Positions 1 to 6,664 of a stretch of DNA of 14,554 nt are shown in pieces; position 1 is the first letter of the stretch; each line of letters starts with the position of its first letter. The position numbers were made by a program, and so were the translations under genes. The stretch covers positions 1 through 14,554 of the forward strand of contig CAMYXG010000017.1 of NCBI GenBank assembly GCA_947303225.1, written 5' to 3'. Source of the DNA: an uncultured Caryophanales bacterium. GTDB taxonomy: Bacteria > Bacillota_I > Bacilli_A > RF39 > UBA660. The notes beneath the pieces are model-generated. The model worked only from the letters and a program-made list of their open reading frames with translations. It was not told the DNA's origin and searched no databases.

Positions 1-73
1 ATTTTTATGATTAATAGGATTTTAAATATTTATTATTTTATAATATTTTATAAAATTATTTTTAATTATTTTT

Positions 74-117
74 AAAAAAAAAAAAAAAAAACAGTCAATA
101 TAATGTATACTGTTTTT
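74..117 (-). terminator. Intrinsic terminator after whiA
   Basis: On the minus strand a perfect 9-bp stem (arms 109-117 and 87-95, AAAAACAGT/ACTGTTTTT) encloses a 13-nt loop. An uninterrupted run of 18 A on the plus strand (74-91) becomes the U-tract. It lies about 27 nt past the whiA stop and closes the long minus-strand run that began at uvrA. The rest of the left edge (1-73) is almost pure A/T and holds no gene that I can support. Confidence 0.85.
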
Positions 118-143
118 ATGTTAGATTTCAATTTAGGTAATTC

Positions 144-1097
144 TCATTTCTGAGAGTTTTCTTTTGCTTTCATTTTTTTAAAGCTATCTGCTAGCTCTTT
201 TATTTTTCTAAGTCTATGATTTAATCCTGATTTACTAATTGTTTTTCCCGTTTCTATCGATATTATTTCTGCTAGTTCTTTTAAAGATGTTTCAGGATAC
301 TTTTTACGATATTCTAATACTTCTTTTACTTTTTCATCTAGAAGCATTACACCATCGTTTTCTTCTATTATTTTTATTTCTTCTAACTGATTTGTCGCTG
401 TTTGAATTACTTTATCCATATTTGCTTGTTCCATATTATTCAAACGATTTGTTTTATTTTTTTGATCTCGATAAATTCTTACATCTTCAAAATATAATAC
501 TGCTTTTGTAGCACCAATTATTTTTAAGAAATCACTTATTTTCTCTGCTTCTTTTATATAAATCATGTATCCCTTTTCACGATTTAGAATTTTAGCATTT
601 AATTCAAAGATATTTAATAGTTTTTGGATGAAAACTGCTTCTTTTGGATGCAAGACTAATAATTCCATATGATATCTAGAGGTTTTTGGATCGTTAATAC
701 TACCAATTGCTAGAAAAGTTCCTCTTAAATAGGCTCTTATTTCTTCATTTGCTCCCACTATGTAGTTTGGAACTGTTTCAATATAATGATTATTTTGATC
801 AAATAATCCTAAATTTTGTAAAACATTATTTGGTTCATTCTCAATTATTATTTGATATAATTCTCTTTTACTAAAATTAACATTCGAAATGATTTTTGAT
901 TTTATTTCTCGATTATAAAGCACTTGAAAAGAATCTTTTAACCTCTTTACAATCATTTTATTCTCTGTTGTCATTACTATTTTTTCATTTTTAATAACTC
1001 CATTATTCCGTATATATCCAGATAATTCAGCAATCAGTTCTGACTTCGTACAATCATGAGAAGATATTTCTTCTTTTACTCTTACTGTATATGACAT
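144..1097 (-). CDS. whiA: DNA-binding protein WhiA (sporulation/division regulator family)
   Basis: WhiA joins a degenerate LAGLIDADG homing-endonuclease fold to a C-terminal helix-turn-helix. In Bacillus it is nucleoid-associated and affects division and chromosome segregation; in actinomycetes it controls sporulation. This 317-aa protein has the family length. It shows the conserved core LRGTFLAIGSI followed by NDP.TSRYH at about residues 124-145, and the C-terminal signature TISKSGLNHRLRKI at about 289-302, within the HTH. The endonuclease catalytic acids are not evident, as is usual for the family. The ATG at 1097 is preceded by AGGAAATA and overlaps the TAA that ends the yvcK reading frame (TAATG), so the two are translationally coupled in design. 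It is the last gene of the uvrA-to-whiA run and ends with TGA before a strong terminator. Family identity is seen in sequence; the role in this organism is inferred. Confidence 0.95.
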   Translation of the reverse strand: MSYTVRVKEEISSHDCTKSELIAELSGYIRNNGVIKNEKIVMTTENKMIVKRLKDSFQVLYNREIKSKIISNVNFSKRELYQIIIENEPNNVLQNLGLFDQNNHYIETVPNYIVGANEEIRAYLRGTFLAIGSINDPKTSRYHMELLVLHPKEAVFIQKLLNIFELNAKILNREKGYMIYIKEAEKISDFLKIIGATKAVLYFEDVRIYRDQKNKTNRLNNMEQANMDKVIQTATNQLEEIKIIEENDGVMLLDEKVKEVLEYRKKYPETSLKELAEIISIETGKTISKSGLNHRLRKIKELADSFKKMKAKENSQK

Positions 1098-1261
1098 TAT
1101 TTCCTCATTAAATAGGCAAATATTAATGAACTTAATTTTAAGCTATCATGTTTTAATGTATTGTCTTTATCAATAATCATTAAATCATCTTCAATTAATT
1201 CTACTCCAATTTTATTTAATTCTTCATAATCAATTAATACTGGATCTTTTTGTTCTTCAGT
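1097..1261 (-). pseudogene. yvcK: Detached C-terminal 54 codons of yvcK, downstream of an in-frame TAA
   Basis: This stretch continues in exactly the same reading frame as yvcK after its TAA (1262-1264). It encodes 54 sense codons, beginning TEEQKDPVLIDYEEL and ending HDSLKLSSLIFAYLMRK, and then TAA at 1097-1099. That sequence looks like the C-terminal end of YvcK proteins. Adding it gives 318 residues, close to the roughly 315-320 aa usual for the family. No frameshift or second stop is present, and its stop overlaps the whiA ATG. I see no ribosome-binding site or start codon that would let it be made separately. Either the stop is a recent nonsense mutation or a sequence error, or the tail is made by readthrough. 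The tail's frame is seen directly; its membership in YvcK is judged from memory of the family. Confidence 0.8.
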
Positions 1262-2053
1262 TTAATATTTCTTTGCCATTTCTTCACTTATTTTTTTATT
1301 ATTTGCAATTACAACTTCCACTTTCTTTTTATCTAGATATTTATTTAATAACTTTACGTGATCACCAACGGTAAAACCATCTGTTTCTCCTGGTTGAGTG
1401 ACAATATTTGATAGGTACATGATTGGGGCTTTCGACTTATTAAATGCCTCTTTTACTTCTTTACAAATAATATTTGGTAAAATACTTGTATAAAGACTTC
1501 CCATACTAAAAATGATTAAGTCTGCTTTCTGAATTGCTTTTATTACTTCTGGTAAAACTTCTGGCTCATTTTTGTAGAAGATTCTTTCAAATTGACGATG
1601 AGCTTGAGTTATTTGTTCTTCTCCTTCAATGATGTTTCCATCTTTGTCTAGTCCCATTAGAGTTAAATTGGAATCTTCTGAAATTGGTAATACGGTATGT
1701 CTTACATCTAATAGTTTACTTAGTGATGCAATAGATGCTTTGAGAGATCCTGTGATATCTAACATAGCTGTTAAAATTAAGTTTCCTACTGCATGACCAT
1801 CTAAATCACTAGAAGTCTTGAAACGATATGACATCATTTCTTTAATTGGATCATCAATTTGAGAAAGATTTGTAATGACCTTTCTGATATCTCCGATTGC
1901 TGGAATATGGAATTCTTCTCTTAGTTTTCCTGTTGATCTACCATTATCTGATACTGTTATTACGGCTGTGATATCTACAGGAAAATCTTTTAATCCTCTT
2001 AATAAATAAGATATTCCTGTTCCTCCACCTAATACAACTACTTTTTTATACAT
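1262..2053 (-). CDS. yvcK: YvcK/CofD-like gluconeogenesis factor, cut short by an in-frame stop
   Basis: YvcK proteins (CofD-like fold, UDP-sugar binding in Bacillus) are needed for growth on gluconeogenic carbon sources and for normal wall synthesis and cell shape; they act in the cytoplasm. The N-terminal nucleotide-binding loop VVLGGGTG (residues 6-13), SDNGRSTG (35-42), AIGDIRKVI (52-60) and GHAVGNLIL (86-94) are all intact. The reading frame stops at TAA (1262-1264) after 263 residues, about 55 short of the family length, while the missing end is encoded just beyond it in the same frame. The start at 2053 is supported by GGAGGA, which is also the two C-terminal glycine codons of lgt; lgt stops 1 nt before the yvcK ATG. 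The neighbour whiA is the usual partner, but rapZ (yvcJ), normally next to it in Bacillus, is absent. Whether the short product folds or works is unknown. Confidence 0.9.
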   Translation of the reverse strand: MYKKVVVLGGGTGISYLLRGLKDFPVDITAVITVSDNGRSTGKLREEFHIPAIGDIRKVITNLSQIDDPIKEMMSYRFKTSSDLDGHAVGNLILTAMLDITGSLKASIASLSKLLDVRHTVLPISEDSNLTLMGLDKDGNIIEGEEQITQAHRQFERIFYKNEPEVLPEVIKAIQKADLIIFSMGSLYTSILPNIICKEVKEAFNKSKAPIMYLSNIVTQPGETDGFTVGDHVKLLNKYLDKKKVEVVIANNKKISEEMAKKY

Positions 2054-2054
2054 A

Positions 2055-2831
2055 TTATCCTCCTAATTCTTGTTTATTTCTTGTATTTATACATAAATAT
2101 ATTCCTGATATGATTGCTAGTAAAGATACGATTTGTGCTACTTTTAAACTCCCAATCATTAATGAATCACTACGAAATGTTTCAATTATGATTCTTTCTA
2201 ATCCATACCATATAAGATAGGTTCCTGTTAATTGACCATTTTTTGTTTTCTTTTTAGATTTTAATAAGATTAGGATTGTAAATCCAATAAAAGAAAAAAT
2301 GGATTCATATAAAAATGTTGGTTCTCTATAATAATGATCTATATACATTCCATTCATTATAAAGCGAGGGAGATGAAGCTTTTTAAAAAAACTTTTTGAA
2401 ACAATTCTTCCATAAGCTTCCCCGTTAAAGAAGTTTCCCCAACGTCCTATTGATTGAGCTAATAATAAGCCAACTACAATGATATCTGTCATTTTTAAAA
2501 TAGATACATTATTCTTTCTACAGTAGATTATTACAAATATAAGTGTAGCTATAATTCCACCATGAATGGCAAGTCCTCCATTCCATATCATAAGAATTTC
2601 AATTGGATTACTTATATAGTAATTAAAATTAAACAATACATAATAAAGCCTTGCACCTAAAATACCTATCAATACTCCGTAAAAAAATAAGTTTGAAATA
2701 AAATCTTCATTCAATTTTTCTTTCTTTGATTCTTTTCTAATTATAATATAGGCTGTTAGAATAGCAACTAATATAAAGAATGAGTACCATTTTATTTGAA
2801 AAAATCCTAAGTCTAATAATGTACTATTCAT
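2055..2831 (-). CDS. lgt: Prolipoprotein diacylglyceryl transferase Lgt
   Basis: Lgt moves a diacylglyceryl group from phosphatidylglycerol to the lipobox cysteine of prolipoproteins, the first step of lipoprotein maturation, in the cytoplasmic membrane. The 258-aa protein is strongly hydrophobic with about seven membrane segments. It carries the Lgt signature IGRWGNFFNGEAYGR (residues 128-142), the GLAIHGG segment with H90, the GARLYYV segment with R61, PTFLYES (about 171-177), and GLERIIIETFRSDS (about 210-223) near the end. These match the regions known to be essential in the family. The ATG at 2831 overlaps the TGA of the upstream membrane gene (ATGA), and its own stop lies 1 nt from yvcK. 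In Bacillus lgt follows hprK; here no hprK is present and a YvlD-like gene takes that place. A mature lipoprotein pathway implies lipoproteins elsewhere in the genome. Confidence 0.96.
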   Translation of the reverse strand: MNSTLLDLGFFQIKWYSFFILVAILTAYIIIRKESKKEKLNEDFISNLFFYGVLIGILGARLYYVLFNFNYYISNPIEILMIWNGGLAIHGGIIATLIFVIIYCRKNNVSILKMTDIIVVGLLLAQSIGRWGNFFNGEAYGRIVSKSFFKKLHLPRFIMNGMYIDHYYREPTFLYESIFSFIGFTILILLKSKKKTKNGQLTGTYLIWYGLERIIIETFRSDSLMIGSLKVAQIVSLLAIISGIYLCINTRNKQELGG

Positions 2832-3253
2832 GATTTTTTTACCTTGCTAATGATATTTTTAATAATTTCTTCCATAATGAAATTTGTTATAGATAATAAT
2901 ACAGCAGCAAATAAAGCAATATATAGATTATCCATATCAAAGTGACTTTGCAATAACCAATCTGTTAGTTTTAAGATAAAAACATTTATACATGGATAAA
3001 ACAATCCTAAAGTAATTCCTGTTATTGGAATTGTTAGTGTTACTAAAATTGGTTTTATTGTCTTATTCAGACAATATATGATTAATACAATGATAAATGA
3101 CCATAGTATTAAATGATGATTATCAATATGAATCGATTTAAATAGACTAGTTACTAGAATGAAGACTAAGGTGTATCCCATCATGTATAATAACCAGTCA
3201 ATAAATCCTTGAAATAGTATTATTCCTTTTTCTTTTTCTTTTGTTTTTTTCAT
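2828..3253 (-). CDS. YvlD-like four-helix membrane protein (phage holin 4 superfamily IV family)
   Basis: A 141-aa protein with a lysine-rich N-terminus (KKTKEKEKG) and four predicted membrane segments, roughly at residues 24-43, 47-64, 68-93 and 110-130. The central stretch NKTIKPILVTLTIPITG followed by LGLF is typical of the YvlD-type family, labelled 'phage holin family 4' in domain databases. Despite that label these are usually chromosomal proteins of unknown function and not lysis holins. In Bacilli yvlD-like genes often lie near uvrBA, hprK and lgt, which fits this position. AAGGTGG precedes the ATG at 3253, and its TGA overlaps the lgt start by 4 nt, suggesting coupled translation. 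The family call comes from recognised motifs; no biochemical role can be read from the sequence. It is somewhat longer than the usual 110-120 aa because of both charged ends. Confidence 0.75.
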   Translation of the reverse strand: MKKTKEKEKGIILFQGFIDWLLYMMGYTLVFILVTSLFKSIHIDNHHLILWSFIIVLIIYCLNKTIKPILVTLTIPITGITLGLFYPCINVFILKLTDWLLQSHFDMDNLYIALFAAVLLSITNFIMEEIIKNIISKVKKS

Positions 3254-3281
3254 ATAACCACCTTTTTATGAGTTATTATTT

Positions 3282-3722
3282 TTAAATACATAGGCATAAT
3301 GCCAATAATACAAATATTATAAGAAACATTATAAATATATAATAGTATTTTTTTGTTTTTTTTGTAAAAATATGTAGTAATAAAAATATAAAGTTCAATA
3401 CAAAAACCAATATTGTTATCATTAAATAAATATGATTTCTATACGAAAAATCAGATGTGATAATTTTTAATTTTTCATAATTTTTAGATATTATCGAACC
3501 AATAATGCATCCTAATCCTACTATATAAAAAATAAAACTGGGGGGGATTGCTTCTTTAGAGTAAAAAGCTACACATGAAAATAGTAAAAAATATTGTCCA
3601 AATATAAAGAAGACCAAATGATTCATTCCTAATTCACCAACAACTAGCAAAGATAATAGAGAGAGAATAAACCATGTTATAAATATTCTTCCTATTATTT
3701 TGTCTTTTTTTGACTCTTTCAT
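3282..3722 (-). CDS. Unknown small polytopic membrane protein
   Basis: I do not recognise this 146-aa protein. It begins with a charged cytoplasmic-type segment (MKESKKDKIIGR), then shows about four or five hydrophobic segments near residues 12-31, 34-53, 64-80, 96-117 and 126-146. A basic stretch TKKTKKYYY precedes the last one, and it ends in a hydrophobic LALCLCI tail with two cysteines. No signal peptidase site or catalytic motif is visible. AGGAGG precedes the ATG at 3722, and the uvrA stop (TAG) lies 8 nt upstream, partly inside this ribosome-binding site, so the gene is almost certainly cotranscribed with uvrA. An unusual run of seven C on the coding strand (3546-3540) encodes part of an IPPS stretch; a slip there would destroy the second half. 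It is real by its strong ribosome-binding site and tight packing, but its function is unknown. Confidence 0.8.
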   Translation of the reverse strand: MKESKKDKIIGRIFITWFILSLLSLLVVGELGMNHLVFFIFGQYFLLFSCVAFYSKEAIPPSFIFYIVGLGCIIGSIISKNYEKLKIITSDFSYRNHIYLMITILVFVLNFIFLLLHIFTKKTKKYYYIFIMFLIIFVLLALCLCI

Positions 3723-3730
3723 GATACCTC

Positions 3731-6544
3731 CTATAGTATTCTTCTTAAAAACTCTCCTGTATAGGATTGTTTGCTTTTTGCAACTTCTTCTGGGGTTCCA
3801 GTTGCGACTATGGTTCCTCCACCATCTCCGCCTTCTGGTCCTAAATCAATAATATGGTCAGCTACTTTGATTACATCTAAGTTATGTTCTATTACTACAA
3901 CTGTGTCTTTATTATCTACTATTTTCTGTAAAATTGCAAGCAACCTTTTGATATCATCTGTATGAAGTCCAGTTGTTGGTTCATCTAGAACAAATAGTGT
4001 TTTACCTGTTGCTTTCTTTTGTAATTCTTTGGCTAATTTTACTCTTTCTGCTTCTCCTCCGGACAAAGTAGGAGCACTTTGTCCTAGTTGAATATAACCC
4101 AATCCTACATCTTCTAATACTTGAAGCTTTCTTTTAATTTTTGGAACATTTTCAAAAAAATCTAATGCTTCTGTCACTCTCATGTCTAATACTTCAGCAA
4201 TATTTTTCCCTTTATATTTTATGTTTAAAGTTTCTCTATTATAACGAGTTCCATGACACACTTCACATGGTACGTAAACATCTGGCAAGAAATGCATTTC
4301 TATTTTTTTTACTCCATCTCCACGACAGGCTTCACATCTTCCTCCTTTTACATTGAAGGAAAAACGATTTTTTTCAAATCCAAACATTTTTGCCTCTTTT
4401 GTGGTGGTGAACAGAGTCCTAATGTCATCAAATACTCCTGTGTAAGTTGCTGGATTAGAGCGAGGAGTTCTTCCAATTGGATTTTGTGAGATTGCGACAA
4501 TTTTATCTAGATTTTCAATTCCTAGTATCTTATCAAACTTTCCTGGCTTTTCTTTACTCTTATAAATTTTTTGTGATACTGCTTTTACTAATATTTCGTT
4601 AATTAAAGAAGACTTTCCTGAACCAGATACTCCTGTTATACATGTAAAGACTCCTAAAGGAATATCTACATCTATATTTTTTAAATTATTTTCTTTTGCA
4701 CCTTTAATTTTTACATATTTTTTTATCCCTTTTCTTCTTGTTTTTGGTACTTCAATCTTTTTTTTGCCACTTAAGTATTGTCCTGTAATACTATTTTCAT
4801 TTTTCATGACTTCTTTAGGTGTACCTTGTGCTACAATATTTCCACCTAAGTCTCCAGCACCTGGTCCAATATCAACTAAATAATCACATGCAAGCATTGT
4901 ATCTGTGTCATGTTCTACTACAATTAAGGTATTTCCAAGGTCTCTCATTTCTAACATAGATTTAATCAGTCTTTCATTATCTCTTTGATGAAGTCCAATG
5001 CTAGGTTCATCTAATACATATAGTACTCCTGTTAGATGAGAACCAATTTGGGTAGCAAGCCTTATTCTTTGAGCTTCTCCACCTGAAAGAGTTCCTGCAC
5101 TTCTACTTAGTGTTAAATATTCAAGCCCAACATTCGATAAGAAATGTAATCTATCTAGTATTTCTTTAATGACTAGTCTCGCTATTTCTTGTTTTTCCTT
5201 TGATAACTTTAAGTTTTCAAAAAATGGAATTAAGTCTTTAATAGACATTTCTGTTATTTGAAAAATATTCTTTTTTCCTAGCTTTACTTGAAGAACATCA
5301 TCTGATAATCTTGCTCCATGACAAGTATCACATGTATGTTCAACCATATAATTATCTAACCATTCTCTTACCCAATTAGAATTTGTTTCTAAATGTCTTC
5401 TTTCTAGATTATTGATAATTCCTTCGTAGAATTCTTTTTTATCGTATTTGTTTCCACCTTTTGACTTATAGGAAAAACGAATGATTTCATCCGATCCATA
5501 TAAAATGATTTCTTGTTCTTTTCTTTTTAACTTTTTCCATGGAGTAGTCATCTTAATTTTATAATGTTTGCAAACACATTCTAATTTTAAATAATCTAGT
5601 CCTTCTGGATCATCTGTTAATGTTTTAATGCATCCTTCTGATATTGACTTTGTATCATCTGGAATTAGCAGTTCTTCATCAATTTGCATGTTCATTCCTA
5701 GTCCTTTACAGTCTGGACATGCTCCGTATGGTGCATTGAAACTAAACATTCTTGGTTCTAGTTCTGGAAGAGAAAATTCACAATGAGGACAAGCAAATTG
5801 CTCTGAGAAAACTACTTCTTTTTTTTCCTCTCCAAGTATTTGAATCACTACTTTTCCTCCAGATAGTTTTGTAGATTGTTCTATTGCTTCAAATAATCTG
5901 CTTCTTGATTCTTCTTTTAAAGCAATTCTATCTATTACAACATCTATTTTGTGTTTCTTATTTTTATCTAGATTAATATCTTCTCCCAAATCTAACATTT
6001 CTTCGTCTACACGAACTCTCACATAGCCTTCTTTCCTAAGCTTTTCAAAAAGTTCCTTATGTGTTCCTTTTTCTCCATGAACTACTGGAGACATAATAAT
6101 CATTTTAGTACCTAATGGATATTCCATCATCTTATTTGTCATTTCTTCAACACTTTGAGAAGTGATTGGAATGTTATGGTTTGGACAATAAGGGACTCCA
6201 ACACGAGCAAACACAAGTCTTAAATAATCATAGATTTCTGTGACTGTTCCTACTGTTGAACGTGGATTGTTATTGGTGGTTTTTTGATCAATCGAAATAG
6301 CGGGAGATAATCCTTCTATTGAATCCACATCGGGTTTTTCCGATCCTCCTAAAAACTGTCTTGCATAGGCAGATAAACTTTCTACGTATCTTCTTTGTCC
6401 TTCTGCATATATTGTATCAAATGCTAAGGAACTCTTTCCACTTCCAGATAATCCTGTCATTACTATCATTTTATTTTTTGGAAGTTCTATATTAATATTC
6501 TTTAGATTGTTTTCTCTTGCACCTTTTATTATTATTTTATCCAT
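3731..6544 (-). CDS. uvrA: Excinuclease ABC subunit A (UvrA)
   Basis: UvrA is the ATP-dependent damage sensor of nucleotide excision repair: a dimer finds distorted DNA and loads UvrB. The 937-aa protein is full length. Domains in order: Walker A GLSGSGKS (31-38); UvrB-interaction and insertion region; first zinc module with C252, C255, C276 and C279; CDTCHG (405-410); ABC signature LSGGEAQR (487-494); Walker B VLDEPSIGLH; second Walker A GVSGSGKS (638-645); second zinc module with C737, C740, C760 and C763; second signature LSGGEAER (828-835); and VLDEPTTGLH (852-861). I place the start at ATG 6544 (MDKIIIKGAR), because AGGTGA lies 5 nt upstream and the family begins this way. A GTG at 6553 would add three residues but contains part of that ribosome-binding site. 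It has its own promoter although uvrB lies just upstream. It ends with TAG, 8 nt before the next gene. Confidence 0.98.
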   Translation of the reverse strand: MDKIIIKGARENNLKNINIELPKNKMIVMTGLSGSGKSSLAFDTIYAEGQRRYVESLSAYARQFLGGSEKPDVDSIEGLSPAISIDQKTTNNNPRSTVGTVTEIYDYLRLVFARVGVPYCPNHNIPITSQSVEEMTNKMMEYPLGTKMIIMSPVVHGEKGTHKELFEKLRKEGYVRVRVDEEMLDLGEDINLDKNKKHKIDVVIDRIALKEESRSRLFEAIEQSTKLSGGKVVIQILGEEKKEVVFSEQFACPHCEFSLPELEPRMFSFNAPYGACPDCKGLGMNMQIDEELLIPDDTKSISEGCIKTLTDDPEGLDYLKLECVCKHYKIKMTTPWKKLKRKEQEIILYGSDEIIRFSYKSKGGNKYDKKEFYEGIINNLERRHLETNSNWVREWLDNYMVEHTCDTCHGARLSDDVLQVKLGKKNIFQITEMSIKDLIPFFENLKLSKEKQEIARLVIKEILDRLHFLSNVGLEYLTLSRSAGTLSGGEAQRIRLATQIGSHLTGVLYVLDEPSIGLHQRDNERLIKSMLEMRDLGNTLIVVEHDTDTMLACDYLVDIGPGAGDLGGNIVAQGTPKEVMKNENSITGQYLSGKKKIEVPKTRRKGIKKYVKIKGAKENNLKNIDVDIPLGVFTCITGVSGSGKSSLINEILVKAVSQKIYKSKEKPGKFDKILGIENLDKIVAISQNPIGRTPRSNPATYTGVFDDIRTLFTTTKEAKMFGFEKNRFSFNVKGGRCEACRGDGVKKIEMHFLPDVYVPCEVCHGTRYNRETLNIKYKGKNIAEVLDMRVTEALDFFENVPKIKRKLQVLEDVGLGYIQLGQSAPTLSGGEAERVKLAKELQKKATGKTLFVLDEPTTGLHTDDIKRLLAILQKIVDNKDTVVVIEHNLDVIKVADHIIDLGPEGGDGGGTIVATGTPEEVAKSKQSYTGEFLRRIL

Positions 6545-6562
6545 AGAAATCACCTGTTAGAT

Positions 6563-6571
6563 ATTATATCA
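6563..6571 (-). promoter_or_regulatory. Extended -10 promoter for uvrA
   Basis: The minus strand reads TGATATAAT, a perfect extended -10 (TGnTATAAT), about 20 nt before the uvrA ribosome-binding site. No good TTGACA-like element is seen 16-18 nt further upstream, which is common for extended -10 promoters. It lies downstream of the uvrB terminator, so uvrA and its following genes probably start here. No LexA/DinR-type box (GAACN4GTTC) is visible around it. Confidence 0.6.
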
Positions 6572-6611
6572 TAGATTGTCCAAATAATCAGTTTCTCCTG
6601 TTTTTTTCCAC

Positions 6612-6652
6612 AAAAAAAGTGGAAATAATTTATCTATTTATTTCTTTCCACT
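6612..6652 (-). terminator. Intrinsic terminator after uvrB
   Basis: On the minus strand AGTGGAAA (6652-6645) pairs with TTTCCACT (6625-6618) across a 19-nt loop, followed by six further T (6617-6612). It starts about 12 nt past the uvrB stop. A third copy of the arm, GTGGAAA (6611-6605), lies just after the T-run and could pair with the middle arm instead. The 19-nt A/U-rich loop makes this a moderate terminator, so some read-through into uvrA is plausible. Confidence 0.65.
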
Positions 6653-6664
6653 ATTTTCTGTGAA

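Noticed and set aside
74..91. A18 tract as a phase-variation site
   Set aside because: It lies after the whiA stop and serves as the U-tract of a hairpin terminator; no reading frame or promoter spacing depends on it, though its exact length may be uncertain.
239..511. Plus-strand frame inside whiA rich in F and L, and similar frames inside uvrA, the M23 gene, ftsE and YitT
   Set aside because: They lie antisense to well-supported genes, show only low-complexity F/L/S composition from AT-rich antisense, and have no ribosome-binding site.
1262..1264. Reassigned TAA codon (alternative genetic code) as explanation of the yvcK stop
   Set aside because: TAA, TAG and TGA each end other complete genes here at the expected family length (for example uvrB TAA, uvrA TAG, ftsE TGA), and prfB is present.
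2828..3253. Prophage holin
   Set aside because: The family name includes 'phage holin', but these YvlD-like proteins are chromosomal, and no phage gene lies nearby.
5324..5341. Extra zinc-like CDTCHG in UvrA as a novelty
   Set aside because: A CxxC at this place occurs in ordinary UvrA proteins.
6545..6553. GTG start of uvrA at 6553
   Set aside because: It overlaps the AGGTGA ribosome-binding site that fits the ATG at 6544, and the family begins at that ATG.
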